A stretch of DNA of 64,000 bases. It comes from Shewanella sp. 1CM18E. GTDB lineage: Bacteria > Pseudomonadota > Gammaproteobacteria > Enterobacterales > Shewanellaceae. Position 1 is the stretch's first letter. Each line of letters opens with the position of its first letter. The stretch lies in assembly GCF_023161665.1 (NCBI RefSeq), contig NZ_JALNTW010000003.1, forward strand, positions 357,575-421,574, written 5' to 3'. The notes under the pieces were generated by a model. That model had not been told where the DNA came from, made no database searches, and saw only the letters and a list, made by a program, of their open reading frames with translations. Shown in pieces: positions 23,770-32,771 of the stretch. The translations under genes were made by a program, and so were the position numbers.

Positions 23770-25692
23770 CTAACTCATTTGAGCTTGGTTACGTCCATCA
23801 GCCTTGGCTTGATAAAGCGCTTTATCGGCTTGCTTTAATAAGCTCGACAGTTTGTCTTTGTCAGACGTTAGACTTGCTACTCCGGCGCTAATAGTTAGTT
23901 TGAAACCCTGCGGGAAAGACTTTAAGTCGGCATTACATATTTTTTGCACTAATGAGCATGCAATTTTGTAAGCATGAGTTTTATCGGTATTTGGCAAGAT
24001 AATTAAAAACTCTTCACCACCGACTCGGGCTGCTTCGTGGTCACCACTCAGCTCATTACGGCAAATTTGTGCCAGTAATTTCAGCGCTAGATCACCAACC
24101 TCATGGCCAAAGTTATCGTTTATCGCTTTAAAGTTATCGGCGTCAAAACTGATAACTGAAAACGCTGCTTGTGATTTTATCGCTTGCTCTAAACACAGTT
24201 GAGCCTTGTCATAAATATAACGGCGATTAGGGAGCTGGGTTAAGTCGTCGGTTAGTGCAAGGCTAGATAGCAGCTTGTTCTTTTGACTCTGCTTATAAGC
24301 AAAGACAGAAAGAATAAGAAGAATTAGGCCGCCTAAAATAATGATAATCCACTGCTGTAACTTATTTTGCTCTAGCATGGCCAGCTCTATGTCTCTAAGC
24401 TGCTGATTTTCAATTAGGTGTTTATTTTCTCGCTCAATTTGATCGGCATTAAAGCGGGTGCGCATCTCTGTGGTATGGCTAGTGAGTAGCTTTTTATCGA
24501 GCTCATTATGCAGTTTTACATATTCGTTGAGAGCGATATAAGCTTGTTGCCAGTCGAGTTGCTTTACAAATATCTCACTTTTGAGTTGCTGCAGTTGTGC
24601 CAACCCTGTGATGTTTTTGACGCGTTCAAAGGCATGGTGGGCTTTATTAATGCTAGCTAAAGCATCATCAAGTTGATTTTCAGCTAGATAGATCTGTGCT
24701 TGAAATAGGTGTAAAAAAGCGTAAAAGCCTTCATCAGAGGCTAAAATATGCGGTGCTGCACCGTCTAAGTAATGTTGGGCTTGCTTAAATTCACCAAGCT
24801 TAATTAACGTGCCCGCGATATTTACGCCAACAGTGGCTTGACCCATTTTCTCACCTTTTTTGCCCCAATATAGATAAGCCTCACTAAAGCGTGCTCTTGC
24901 ACGTTCTAAATGGCCTAGTTCCTCTTCGGCAATAGCGATGGAAACAGATATTGTATTTGCGACATCAAAATTGCCGCTGGCAATTTTGCTTTGGTGTAGT
25001 TGCTTAAAATATCTAATAGCACTTTTTTGATCGCCCAGTCGGCGATAAGCATTGGCAATTTCATACAGGTTGAGCTCTTCCCAAGCTGGTAGGTTGAGAT
25101 TTTGATACATCGACTGTGCTGTGATTAAATCCTCAAGTGCTTGAGTAAAATTACCTTGGTAAGAATGTAAGTAGCCACGAATGCTGCGAGCATCTGCCAC
25201 TAAGCGTAAATCTTCTATTGTGTAGGCATCATTTACCGCTTTGTTATAACTTTTTAGTGCGACTTCAACTTCACCATTTTGTTCTAAATACCAGGCTTTA
25301 CACAGAGCTAAGTCAAGTTGATGGCTAGGGTATTGCGCCAATAGCGGTTTTTTTAATGCTTCTTCTACAAAGACTAGCGCCTTATCAATTTCACCGTCAG
25401 TGTATATATCAAATGACCAGCAGCGAGCACGATCTTTACGTAATTGACGCCAAGCGTCATCAGGTGCGATGAGGTTGTCTAATTCATCAATATAGGCAAG
25501 ATATTGCTGATGGTCATTAATCGCAATGCCATTATCAATTGCGGTAAAAATAGCATCGGCTTTTAACGGGTTTTCAGAGTTGGCAAAGCCTAGGTTGCTG
25601 ACTAAAAGCAAGCAACTAATAAGCAGAACTTTTACTACGAAAAAAGACTTTGCCATTTGTAATATTTTTGTATTGAAGTCGTTGATATACAT
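23770..25692 (-). CDS. TPR-GGDEF diguanylate cyclase, copy A
   Basis: A signal peptide (KSFFVVKVLLISCLLLVSNL), about 370 residues of TPR-like helices in the periplasm, a coiled coil, one membrane helix (WIIIILGGLILLILSVFAY) and a GGDEF domain with intact GGEEF. The RxxD inhibitory site is absent: the residues five and eight before the motif are not Asp/Arg. It is a close paralogue of the next gene, sharing long identical stretches such as AYKQSQKNKLLS. The start may be ATG 25692 or ATG 25656 (MAKS). Neither has a clear RBS. Confidence 0.9.
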   Translation of the reverse strand: MYINDFNTKILQMAKSFFVVKVLLISCLLLVSNLGFANSENPLKADAIFTAIDNGIAINDHQQYLAYIDELDNLIAPDDAWRQLRKDRARCWSFDIYTDGEIDKALVFVEEALKKPLLAQYPSHQLDLALCKAWYLEQNGEVEVALKSYNKAVNDAYTIEDLRLVADARSIRGYLHSYQGNFTQALEDLITAQSMYQNLNLPAWEELNLYEIANAYRRLGDQKSAIRYFKQLHQSKIASGNFDVANTISVSIAIAEEELGHLERARARFSEAYLYWGKKGEKMGQATVGVNIAGTLIKLGEFKQAQHYLDGAAPHILASDEGFYAFLHLFQAQIYLAENQLDDALASINKAHHAFERVKNITGLAQLQQLKSEIFVKQLDWQQAYIALNEYVKLHNELDKKLLTSHTTEMRTRFNADQIERENKHLIENQQLRDIELAMLEQNKLQQWIIIILGGLILLILSVFAYKQSQKNKLLSSLALTDDLTQLPNRRYIYDKAQLCLEQAIKSQAAFSVISFDADNFKAINDNFGHEVGDLALKLLAQICRNELSGDHEAARVGGEEFLIILPNTDKTHAYKIACSLVQKICNADLKSFPQGFKLTISAGVASLTSDKDKLSSLLKQADKALYQAKADGRNQAQMS

Positions 25693-25847
25693 GGCTAAGC
25701 ATACACTATATTTTCTTAGCAGGGATAGCTTTTAACACACGAGTATACAGGTGTAATGATTGCTCGTTTTAATGGTCTGGTAAAATAAGTATTTGAGGTG
25801 ATTTACGCTGCTTTTTTAAAGCTTGTTATGTTGCTTATATTGTATAA

Positions 25848-25866
25848 GCGCTGCATGGCAGCGCTT
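25848..25866 (-). terminator. Hairpin after GGDEF copy B
   Basis: AGCGCTGC / GCAGCGCT with a 3-nt loop, just beyond the stop at 25875. No long U-run on the minus strand, so termination is only probable. Confidence 0.5.
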
Positions 25867-25874
25867 TGTGTTTT

Positions 25875-27788
25875 TTACAAACTGCGGACTTGGTCGCGTC
25901 CTTCTTGCTTGGCGATATAAAGTGCATCATCAGCTCTTTTCAAAAGCGGCAGTAGCTTATGATCGCTATCGCTTAGACTTGAAACTCCCGCACTGATGGT
26001 AATAGAAAATCCAGGCGGAAAGGCGCTAAAGTTGGCATTACGGGTCTGTTCAACCAAATGCTGAGCGACGATGATTGCTTGCTCTTTTTCGGTATGAGGT
26101 AACACAATTAAAAACTCTTCACCGCCAACGCGAGCTGCTGTGTATTTATCACCTAAAACCGTTCTGCAGGTATCAGCGAGTAGCTTGAGGGTATCATCGC
26201 CAACGTCATGGCCATAGGTGTCATTTACCTGTTTAAAGTAGTCGGCATCAAAAGCAATAAAAGACAGAGGCAGCTCATAAATTTTAGCTGCTTCAAAGCA
26301 GCGCTGAGCTTTACTATAAATATAGCGGCGATTTGGTAACTGAGTTAAATCATCAGTAAGCGCGAGCGCTGACAATAATTTGTTCTTTTGTGACTGCTTA
26401 TAAGCAAACAGCGAGATAATGATAATAATTAGCCCACCGAGTACGATAATAATGCCTTGCTGTAGCTTGTTTTGCTCAAGCATAGCTAGCTCAAGTTCTC
26501 TGAGCTGCTCGTTTTCAATTAAATGTCGATTTTCATTTTCAATCTGATCGGTATTAAAACGGGTACGCATCTCTGTGGTGTAGCTAGAGAGTAACTTCTG
26601 ATCTATTTGTTGCCTTAGCTCTATATATTTACTTTGGGCATTAAAGGCTTGTTGCCATTGATCTTGCTGGCGCAGAACTTGAGTTTCAATCTGCAATAAT
26701 TGCGCTAAACCACTGGCGTTTTTCAGGCGTTCAAATGCAGCCCGAGAAAGCCCTATACTCTTATGTGCTTGCTCAAATTTGTTTTCTGCAAGATAAACCT
26801 GAGCGTAAAACAAGTGCATATAGCTGTAAAAGCCGGGGTCGTTTTCAAAAATGGTCAGCTCAGCTTCTGCTAAGTATTGTTTGGCTTGGTCAAACTCTGC
26901 GAGTTTAATTAACGTCCCGGCGATATTTACTGCCACCGTTGCTTGTAAGGCTGTATCACCTGAGCGTTGCCAGTAGCGATAGCTTTGTTCAAACAAGGCT
27001 TTAGATCGTTGTAAGTTTCCTAGCTCTTCCTCTGCAATCGCGATCGAGGCCAGCATAGTATTGGCTGAGTCGAAGTTGTTGTTTTTGCGTTTAAGTTCTT
27101 CAAGCTTTCTAAAATAACGGATGGCACTTTTAGGGTCGCCAAAACGGCGATAGGCTTTAGCTATCTCGTACAGGTTTATTTCAACAAAAATAGGTAAGTT
27201 GAGGTTGTCGTATAAGGTTTGTGCGCTAATTAAGTCTTCTAAGGCTTGGGTAAAGTTACCTTGGAATGAATGCAAATAGCCGCGCATGGCACGAGTGTCT
27301 GCAACAAGGCGCAACTCTTCAATTTCATAGGCTTTTTGCAGTATTTTATTGTAACCAGTGAGTGCGGTATCTACATCGCCATCGCGCTCAAGATACCAAT
27401 TTTGGCAGAGCTCTAGCCCTAATTTGTGGTTCGGGTAATTTGATAACTCAGGGTGGGTAAGGGCATGTTTAGCATAGTTGATCGCTTTGGTAATCTGGCC
27501 CTCTTCAAAAATATTGTGTGACCAACAACGAGCACGCGCTAAGCGAAGTTTTCTCGCCACATCATCGTGGGCAATAAGAGTCTCTAACTCTGCAACTAAA
27601 TTGTGGTAAAGGTGGTTATCATAAACACCCTCACCGCTATCAATACGAGTAAATAGCATATCTGCTTTGGCATTATTACTTGGTTCTGCATAACTTAAAT
27701 TGCTAATTGACATCAGACTTAGCAAAAGCATTAATCTTATTAACAAAACGGGCTTGGCCATTGAGCAGACTCTATCATTGATATTCAT
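25875..27788 (-). CDS. TPR-GGDEF diguanylate cyclase, copy B
   Basis: Same architecture as copy A: signal peptide (LLIRLMLLLSLMSISNLSYA), TPR-like periplasmic sensor, coiled coil, one membrane helix and GGDEF with GGEEF. It also lacks the RxxD inhibitory site. The start is ATG 27788; a TTG six bases upstream and ATG 27761 (MAKP) are alternatives. Both copies share a block reading ATATAGTGTATGCTT a few bases before the first ATG, so the upstream region was duplicated with the gene. The periplasmic ligand is unknown. Confidence 0.9.
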   Translation of the reverse strand: MNINDRVCSMAKPVLLIRLMLLLSLMSISNLSYAEPSNNAKADMLFTRIDSGEGVYDNHLYHNLVAELETLIAHDDVARKLRLARARCWSHNIFEEGQITKAINYAKHALTHPELSNYPNHKLGLELCQNWYLERDGDVDTALTGYNKILQKAYEIEELRLVADTRAMRGYLHSFQGNFTQALEDLISAQTLYDNLNLPIFVEINLYEIAKAYRRFGDPKSAIRYFRKLEELKRKNNNFDSANTMLASIAIAEEELGNLQRSKALFEQSYRYWQRSGDTALQATVAVNIAGTLIKLAEFDQAKQYLAEAELTIFENDPGFYSYMHLFYAQVYLAENKFEQAHKSIGLSRAAFERLKNASGLAQLLQIETQVLRQQDQWQQAFNAQSKYIELRQQIDQKLLSSYTTEMRTRFNTDQIENENRHLIENEQLRELELAMLEQNKLQQGIIIVLGGLIIIIISLFAYKQSQKNKLLSALALTDDLTQLPNRRYIYSKAQRCFEAAKIYELPLSFIAFDADYFKQVNDTYGHDVGDDTLKLLADTCRTVLGDKYTAARVGGEEFLIVLPHTEKEQAIIVAQHLVEQTRNANFSAFPPGFSITISAGVSSLSDSDHKLLPLLKRADDALYIAKQEGRDQVRSL

Positions 27789-28115
27789 GCGCAAGCATAC
27801 ACTATATCGTATAAATTATATCTCTTTTTTAACATGCTAATTTTATTGGTTTAAAATGCATTTTATAAGTTTTTTGCATTTAGCTTAAGCTGTCTGTGCA
27901 ACAAGACTCTTTAATGAAATAGCGATAGCTTTAAATCAATAGTATTGCTGTTGTAGAGCAGATATTTGCTGACAAAATGGGTGTTATGCGGCTGATAAAT
28001 ACCAATTATGCTCACATTATTAATAGGCATGATTTTAACGCTAATGAATTTGAGCAAGGGTTGATATAATTACACCAAGAGTGCTATTACCAGCGCTAAT
28101 TTTAGAGAGAAAGAG
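27789..28115. other. Gene-free promoter region
   Basis: An AT-rich gap between the divergent GGDEF copy B and the gene at 28116. I see no gene, repeat or terminator in it. Confidence 0.6.
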
Positions 28116-28553
28116 ATGACTGAAGTAACTCAAGCTTATAAAGAGCGCGCCGAGCAAGTGGCACTTAATGTGTGCAATACCGTAATGCCGATGAACGATA
28201 TTCCAGAGGGATTATTTGAAGCTTATGCCAACCTTTGCAATGAGCTAATTGAAGATAAAGACCTAAAGTTCAGTGCCGGTTGGGATGCCTTGCCTGCAAG
28301 TGCTAAGAGCTTACTGCCAAAAGAAGATTTCCACGGGTTCTACATTGCTAATGCATGGTTCCAGTTAAGCCGTGTTGCGCAAGATATTGCTGATATGGCT
28401 GACACTGACGATGAGATCGCTGAGAAAGAATACAATGGTATTTTCACCCGCCTATCTGATGCATCATTGAAAGAAAGTGTACGTAAGTTGAAGAAAGCAC
28501 GAACTGACCGTTCGATGCTTAACAGCATTAAGGCTGTGATTGCTGGCAAATAA
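28116..28553 (+). CDS. Conserved-type small acidic protein of unknown function
   Basis: 145 residues, helical, soluble, with no signal peptide or membrane segment. The N-terminus is TEVTQAYKERAEQVALNVCN, and it ends in a basic helix KLKKARTDRSMLNSIKAVIA. I do not recognise a family. The RBS AGAGAGAAAGAG precedes the ATG. A second copy of its last 32 codons lies 453 bp downstream with only synonymous changes, so the protein is under purifying selection. Confidence 0.75.
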   Translation: MTEVTQAYKERAEQVALNVCNTVMPMNDIPEGLFEAYANLCNELIEDKDLKFSAGWDALPASAKSLLPKEDFHGFYIANAWFQLSRVAQDIADMADTDDEIAEKEYNGIFTRLSDASLKESVRKLKKARTDRSMLNSIKAVIAGK

Positions 28554-28600
28554 TGTGGTTTAACTTTTTGCTAAAAAGCTTGATTTAAAAGGTTAGGTCA

Positions 28601-28636
28601 AAAAGGCTATGGGAGTTTTCCGATAGCCTTTTCTTT
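28601..28636 (+). terminator. Terminator of the 28116 gene
   Basis: AAAAGGCTAT / ATAGCCTTTT stem with a 12-nt loop, followed by TTCTTTT. Confidence 0.8.
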
Positions 28637-28713
28637 TGCGTGTAGATAACGCAATTTTCTATTCCTTCTTAGGAAGGGGGATCTCTTAAGGTGGAGAGTA
28701 TCTGCCAGCAACT

Positions 28714-28846
28714 GTGGTTCCAATGGCCTGCGGCCAGCGTATGTGCAGACACTTCTGAGACTTGCCGCAAGCACATCCATGTGGGCTCAACGAAAACATC
28801 CCTGTTTTCGACGGTCTCAGCCGCATCTGCACTAGGTTAGACAAGC
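28714..28846. repeat. Structured ~130-bp repeat, copy 1
   Basis: It starts GTGGTTCCAATGG. It contains a palindrome TGGCC-TGC-GGCCA (28724-28736). An outer stem GTGCAGA (28743) / TCTGCAC (28826) encloses an inner stem CTGAGAC (28755) / GTCTCAG (28814). Inside are three hairpins: CTTG/CAAG (28761-28771), CACAT/ATGTG (28772-28783) and a CGAAAACA/TGTTTTCG stem (28791-28810). The folded form is cloverleaf-like. Nearly identical to copy 2. Confidence 0.9.
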
Positions 28847-28875
28847 AATACTCTGAGGATTCGGAGTTAATTGTT

Positions 28876-28898
28876 TAGTTTACTCTGACCCCACAAAT
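28876..28898. repeat. Direct repeat, left copy (CTGACCCCACA motif)
   Basis: AGTTTACTCTGACCCCACA occurs here and, with one change, at 29410. In both places it lies downstream of a copy of the structured repeat. Similar sequences often flank transposase-associated elements in related bacteria. Confidence 0.65.
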
Positions 28899-28899
28899 T

Positions 28900-29006
28900 C
28901 CCGCTTGTCTGATGCTTCGCTTAAAGAAAGCGTGCGCAAGTTGAAAAAAGCGCGAACTGACCGTTCGATGCTTAACAGCATTAAGGCTGTGATTGCTGGA
29001 AAGTAG
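28900..29006 (+). pseudogene. Second 3' end of the 28116 gene (fragment)
   Basis: It encodes the last 32 residues (SDASLKESVRKLKKARTDRS onwards) plus stop with no amino acid difference from 28458-28553, yet with ten synonymous codon changes and a different stop (TAG for TAA). There is no start codon or RBS, so it is a remnant. The pattern fits a diverged allele from a related strain brought in by recombination, not a recent local duplication. Confidence 0.9.
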
Positions 29007-29034
29007 TTTTAACTTTTTGCTAAAAAGTTAAGTC

Positions 29035-29067
29035 AAAAAGGCTACAGGGTTTCTGTAGCCTTTTTGT
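29035..29067 (+). terminator. Terminator of the fragment
   Basis: AAAAAGGCTACAG / CTGTAGCCTTTTT with a 5-nt loop. It corresponds to the terminator of the intact gene but with compensating base changes in both arms. Confidence 0.85.
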
Positions 29068-29157
29068 TTCTGTTTGTGGTGATTGGGTATTTTGCAATCT
29101 CGCGAAGGGGATTTAGCAATGTAAGCTTATTTAAGCACTGCTTGAAATCAACCATTA

Positions 29158-29290
29158 GTGGTTCCAATGGCCTGCGGCCAGCGTATGTGCAGACACTTCT
29201 GAGACTCGCCGCAAGCACATCCATGTGGGCTCAACGAAAACATCCCTGTTTTCGACGGTCTCAGCCGCATCTGCACTAGGTTAGAAAAGC
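29158..29290. repeat. Structured ~130-bp repeat, copy 2
   Basis: Matches copy 1 at offset 444 with very few differences, among them ACTTGCC for copy 1 versus ACTCGCC here and GACAAGC versus GAAAAGC near the end. All stems are preserved. Confidence 0.9.
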
Positions 29291-29409
29291 ACAATCTTTG
29301 GCATATGGAGTAATGGTTAAAGTCCTAGCTCATTAATGGACAGAAATCAGTTAGAGTAAGGAGTCTAAAGCTAGGTCGTAGGATAAGAAAAAGTATGGCA
29401 ATCAAATAA

Positions 29410-29432
29410 AGTTTACCCTGACCCCACATATC
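29410..29432. repeat. Direct repeat, right copy (CTGACCCCACA motif)
   Basis: AGTTTACCCTGACCCCACA, one base different from the copy at 28876. It ends a few bases before the stop of the toxin-like gene. Confidence 0.65.
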
Positions 29433-29438
29433 TAACAA

Positions 29439-29888
29439 TTAATAGTTACTAAATAAATCGACCTCACCTTCAAGATAGCGTTCTTTTGGCAAAGTCATAG
29501 GGTTATGATAATCCAGATCAACTAACTTGATATGATAGTTATCGATTTTTTTATAATGAATTACATATTCAGATGTTGAATAATCATCCGATATTTCGTA
29601 ATAAGGAATACCGATATGATAGTGATATAAGTCATGCTTTTGAGCATATTCGACTTTTTTAAGCCAGTTGGGATCATCTGTAGGAACATTTTCTGAATGG
29701 ATGTTTTTACCATTGAGAGAACCATCCCAGCCATTCGCTAGATATTCTGAAATGAATGTAACTACTTTAATCGCATCTGGCTGTTCAGATGGATAACGAA
29801 AAGGTGGCTTGGTTGAATCTAAATTTTTAAAGATTTTAACAAAATTATAACTTACGCTTACTTTGTACTGTGTTGCTTGGGTTGACAT
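29439..29888 (-). CDS. Possible YafO-type toxin of a TA pair
   Basis: 149 residues, cytoplasmic. The central pattern FISEYLANGWDG..GKNI, then YAQKHDLYHYHIGIP, then SEYVIHYKK..IKLVDLDYHNPM resembles the layout of YafO-family mRNA-cleaving toxins (a Y..G..P segment, LrHlHI, then a VYh strand). I place it there from the pattern only. AAGG lies nine bases before the ATG. Its first 44 bases overlap the end of the upstream small gene, in another frame. Base composition is AT-richer than its neighbours and it sits next to repeats, suggesting acquisition. Confidence 0.6.
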   Translation of the reverse strand: MSTQATQYKVSVSYNFVKIFKNLDSTKPPFRYPSEQPDAIKVVTFISEYLANGWDGSLNGKNIHSENVPTDDPNWLKKVEYAQKHDLYHYHIGIPYYEISDDYSTSEYVIHYKKIDNYHIKLVDLDYHNPMTLPKERYLEGEVDLFSNY

Positions 29889-30042
29889 CCATTAACGCCT
29901 TAAATATATCCATAGGAGACTTTGGACCAGAAAATGTTACCGCAGTTTCTGAACCACGACCTTCAACATTCTTTTTTGCTCGCGACAAATCATAGTTAAA
30001 AGTATCTACTTTTACGTCTGCATCTCTCATTGCTACTAACAT
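29845..30042 (-). CDS. Small partner (possible antitoxin)
   Basis: 65 residues, charged, beginning MLVAMRDADVKVDTFNYDLS and ending with the basic VQSKRKL. It shows no recognised DNA-binding fold. The RBS AGAGG is well placed before ATG 30042. Being first in a two-gene unit with a 44-base overlap into the next gene is typical of antitoxin-toxin pairs. Alternatively it is an unrelated short gene. Confidence 0.55.
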   Translation of the reverse strand: MLVAMRDADVKVDTFNYDLSRAKKNVEGRGSETAVTFSGPKSPMDIFKALMDVNPSNTVQSKRKL

Positions 30043-30643
30043 AGCACACCTCTGTTTCTGCGTTCCCTAAAGGATTCAGATAGTTAGTAAATTACCTAAC
30101 ATCTACATGACAAGTATATGTGCATTAGGTTGATATCGCAAGAATCAATCTAGCATTGAAAGACTTAGCCGACATTCTTGACACATAATTTGTGTAGTGC
30201 GCATGCACTTGTATTTTTGCAAAACCCGCATGCACAATAGAACTACTATTTAAGCTCACCTAAAGGAAAGCTATTGATTAATAAGCACTCGAACAGAGTA
30301 GTACTGAATAAACGAACTCGGAAAATTGAGCATTGATATAAATGTCTTATCGAAAGTAATAAGTAACAGTCATTTATCGATTAGTAAAAGTAGGTCTACT
30401 GCTTGTTTCTTAATCTGTGCTGCTTATCGCCTGAAACCAATAAAGGGGCAAAAGTAAGCTACGACACTTACAGATAACACCGATTCCCCATCGGAGTTGC
30501 CGAGGTCATTGAAGATAAATATCGTGATTGAGGCATGGATGCCGAAATAGCCTTAGGTGAGCCATGGACGGCGAATATGAGGCGATAGATATTGTCGAAA
30601 ATGAGTGAGGGTCAACAACTTCGTCGGGGCGGCAGGGGAGATG
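30043..30643. other. Gene-free stretch with scattered palindromes
   Basis: No convincing gene. It holds the CGCATGCAC repeats, a palindrome GGCAT-GG-ATGCC (30532-30543) and GCCATGGACGGC (30561). These belong to the dispersed repeat that continues into the hairpin array at 30644. Confidence 0.6.
30200..30235. promoter_or_regulatory. Possible operator upstream of the TA-like pair
   Basis: Two direct copies of CGCATGCAC (30200-30208 and 30227-30235), each containing the palindrome GCATGC. They lie about 160 bp before the first gene of the pair. Autoregulation is a guess. Confidence 0.35.
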
Positions 30644-30801
30644 CAAGAGGGGATTGCTGTTGATCCCCTCTTGCCCGTGTGTGAGCTGGAAGCTCACGAC
30701 TTTAGTTGTTAGACGCAGTCTAACGATAAGGTCAAGCGCAGCTTGATAACCTAACTTCGTTAGTTAAGGTTCCGAAGCAGAACCTTAGAACGCAGTGCGT
30801 T
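30644..30801. repeat. Array of seven consecutive hairpins
   Basis: Perfect stems follow one another: 30644-30673 (11 bp, CAAGAGGGGAT), 30681-30697 (GTGAGCT), 30708-30724 (GTTAGAC), 30732-30746 (TCAAGC), 30751-30763 (CTAAC), 30766-30786 (AAGGTTC) and 30789-30801 (AACGC). Loops are mostly three bases (GGA, GCA, GCA, TTC, AGT). The last two hairpins reach into the 3' end of the malic enzyme gene, including its stop codon. Confidence 0.85.
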
Positions 30802-32473
30802 TATAATTACGATACTCTGCCATCCAAAAGTTATCGTCAATGGCATAATTCAGCTGCTCTGGGGTCACTGGCAAGGCATGGCCTTCTTCAATGGCCATTC
30901 GTGCTACTGCAAAGGCAATATGCTTACTGACCTTATGAATGTCTTCAAGCTTAGGCAATAGTGAACCTTCACCATCAATCGCTAGCGGTGAACACTCAGC
31001 TAATGCGCGGCTTGATGCCATTAGCATTGCATCACTAACACGCTTTGCGCCTGAGGCTAATACACCTAGACCGATGCCTGGGAAGATATAGCTGTTATTA
31101 CACTGGGCGATTTCATAAGTGGTGTCATCAACAATCACTGGCTCAAACGGGCTACCGGTTGCAACCAATGCTTGGCCTTGAGTCCAGTGCAAAATATCTT
31201 TTGGCGTGGCTTCAACGCGGCTGGTTGGGTTCGACAGTGGGAACACAATTGGACGCTTGCAATGGCTATGCATCGCTTTGATGATCTCTTCGGTAAAGAG
31301 TCCCGGCGCGCCTGAAACACCAATCAATACCGTTGGTTTAGCGTTGTTAACCACATCAAGTAGCGAGATGTTGTCGCTGAAGTTATCCCAGTCAGCAATA
31401 TCATCGCAGTTTTGTGCCAGCTTTTGCTGGAAGGGTAGTAAGTTAGGCATGTTTGACTGCAACATTCCCCAGCGATCCACCATAAACACTTGCTTGCGAG
31501 CTTGCTCTTCGCTAATGCCTTCAGACACCATTTGTGCCACGATTGCCTCGGCAATACCACAGCCGGCTGAGCCTGCCCCTAAGAAGGTAATGCGTTGCTC
31601 GCTTAGCTTACTTTTGGCGGCTTTACATGCGGCAAGTAGTGAACCTACGGTTACTGCTGCTGTACCTTGAATGTCGTCGTTAAAGCAGCAGTATTGATCT
31701 TTATAACGCTCAAGCAGTGGCATGGCGTTCTTCTGCGCAAAATCTTCAAACTGAATTAATGCATCTGGCCAGCGGCGGCTAACTGCTTGCATAAAGGCTT
31801 CAACAAATTCAGTGTATTCTTCGCCGCCAATACGTGGGCTACGCATGCCCATATACATTGGATCTTCCAGTAGATGCGGATTATCTGTGCCAACATCTAA
31901 GGTAATTGGCAGTGTGTAAGCTGGACTAATACCACCACAGCTGGTGTATAACGATAACTTACCAATTGGGATCCCCATGCCGCCAATACCTTGGTCACCT
32001 AGACCTAAGATGCGCTCACCGTCAGTGACTACGATGATTTTTACTTTTTGACGGGTAGAGTTATTAAGAATATCGTCGATACGATCTTTGTTGGCGTAAG
32101 AGATAAACAGGCCACGGTTACGGCGATAGTCTTTAGAGAAACGCTCACAAGCCATACCCACTGTTGGGGTGTAGATGATAGGCATCATCTCGGTAATGTG
32201 ATTTTGTACTAGACGGTAGTAAAGAGTCTCGTTGGTATCTTGAATATTGCGTAGATAGATATGCTTGTCGAGATCATTGCTGAAGTTTTTATATTGGTCG
32301 TAAGCACGTGATGCTTGCTCTTCAATAGTCTCAATAACGTGTGGCAGTAGGCCTTCAAGATTAAAAAAGATCCTTTCCTCTTCGGTAAAAGCACTACCTT
32401 TGTTGATCAAAGGGGCTTCTAAAATGGCTGGACCGGCAAAAGGAAGATAGAGGGGGCGTTTGTTATCGTCCAT
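30785..32473 (-). CDS. maeA: NAD-dependent malic enzyme
   Basis: Oxidative decarboxylation of malate to pyruvate with NAD+. 562 residues. Family blocks are present: [31 protein letters not shown] (with the ILGLGD signature just before), the metal-binding FEDFAQKNA and [11 protein letters not shown], and the nucleotide-binding loop [13 protein letters not shown] start at ATG 32473 ([14 protein letters not shown]), which has AAAAGG upstream. An ATG 45 bases earlier lacks an RBS. The last four residues are encoded by part of a hairpin repeat. Confidence 0.95.
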   Translation of the reverse strand: MDDNKRPLYLPFAGPAILEAPLINKGSAFTEEERIFFNLEGLLPHVIETIEEQASRAYDQYKNFSNDLDKHIYLRNIQDTNETLYYRLVQNHITEMMPIIYTPTVGMACERFSKDYRRNRGLFISYANKDRIDDILNNSTRQKVKIIVVTDGERILGLGDQGIGGMGIPIGKLSLYTSCGGISPAYTLPITLDVGTDNPHLLEDPMYMGMRSPRIGGEEYTEFVEAFMQAVSRRWPDALIQFEDFAQKNAMPLLERYKDQYCCFNDDIQGTAAVTVGSLLAACKAAKSKLSEQRITFLGAGSAGCGIAEAIVAQMVSEGISEEQARKQVFMVDRWGMLQSNMPNLLPFQQKLAQNCDDIADWDNFSDNISLLDVVNNAKPTVLIGVSGAPGLFTEEIIKAMHSHCKRPIVFPLSNPTSRVEATPKDILHWTQGQALVATGSPFEPVIVDDTTYEIAQCNNSYIFPGIGLGVLASGAKRVSDAMLMASSRALAECSPLAIDGEGSLLPKLEDIHKVSKHIAFAVARMAIEEGHALPVTPEQLNYAIDDNFWMAEYRNYKRTAF

Positions 32474-32712
32474 TGGAAACCTTTTCGTTGTTATTGTGGG
32501 ATGGATGACGCTAATCACGGAAGACTAACACAAAGTGTGATCTTTGTTAGCGTTTGCGGCGGAATTAGGCAAAAAATTTTCACCGTTTTTGTTTAAATAA
32601 CCGCTAATTTAGTGAGCTAAAACAAAGATTGTAAGGCGGGGCGCTGGGGAGGGTTTTGCGAGCGTGTTTTAAATACGAGCAACATGGCTGATTACAACAA
32701 TCAACCGATATA

Positions 32713-32739
32713 AAAAAGCACCGCCAGTGGCAGTGCTTT
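32713..32739 (-). terminator. Terminator of the YehS-like gene
   Basis: AAAGCAC / GTGCTTT stem with an inner GCC/GGC. On the minus strand it is followed by six U residues. Confidence 0.8.
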
Positions 32740-32771
32740 CTATTCGCTTTATGCACTAATTCTATGGTGAA

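Noticed and set aside
29042..29279. Short frames on both strands over structured repeat copy 2
   Set aside because: They follow the repeat, not a gene. The same DNA in copy 1 does not keep matching start codons.
28714..29290. Possible integron attC sites
   Set aside because: The repeats are paired and structured, but I could not find matching RYYYAAC / GTTRRRY ends in the right places, and no integrase is present.
30506..30697. Leftward 63-codon frame
   Set aside because: It is composed of the palindromic repeat region; low protein-like character and no RBS.
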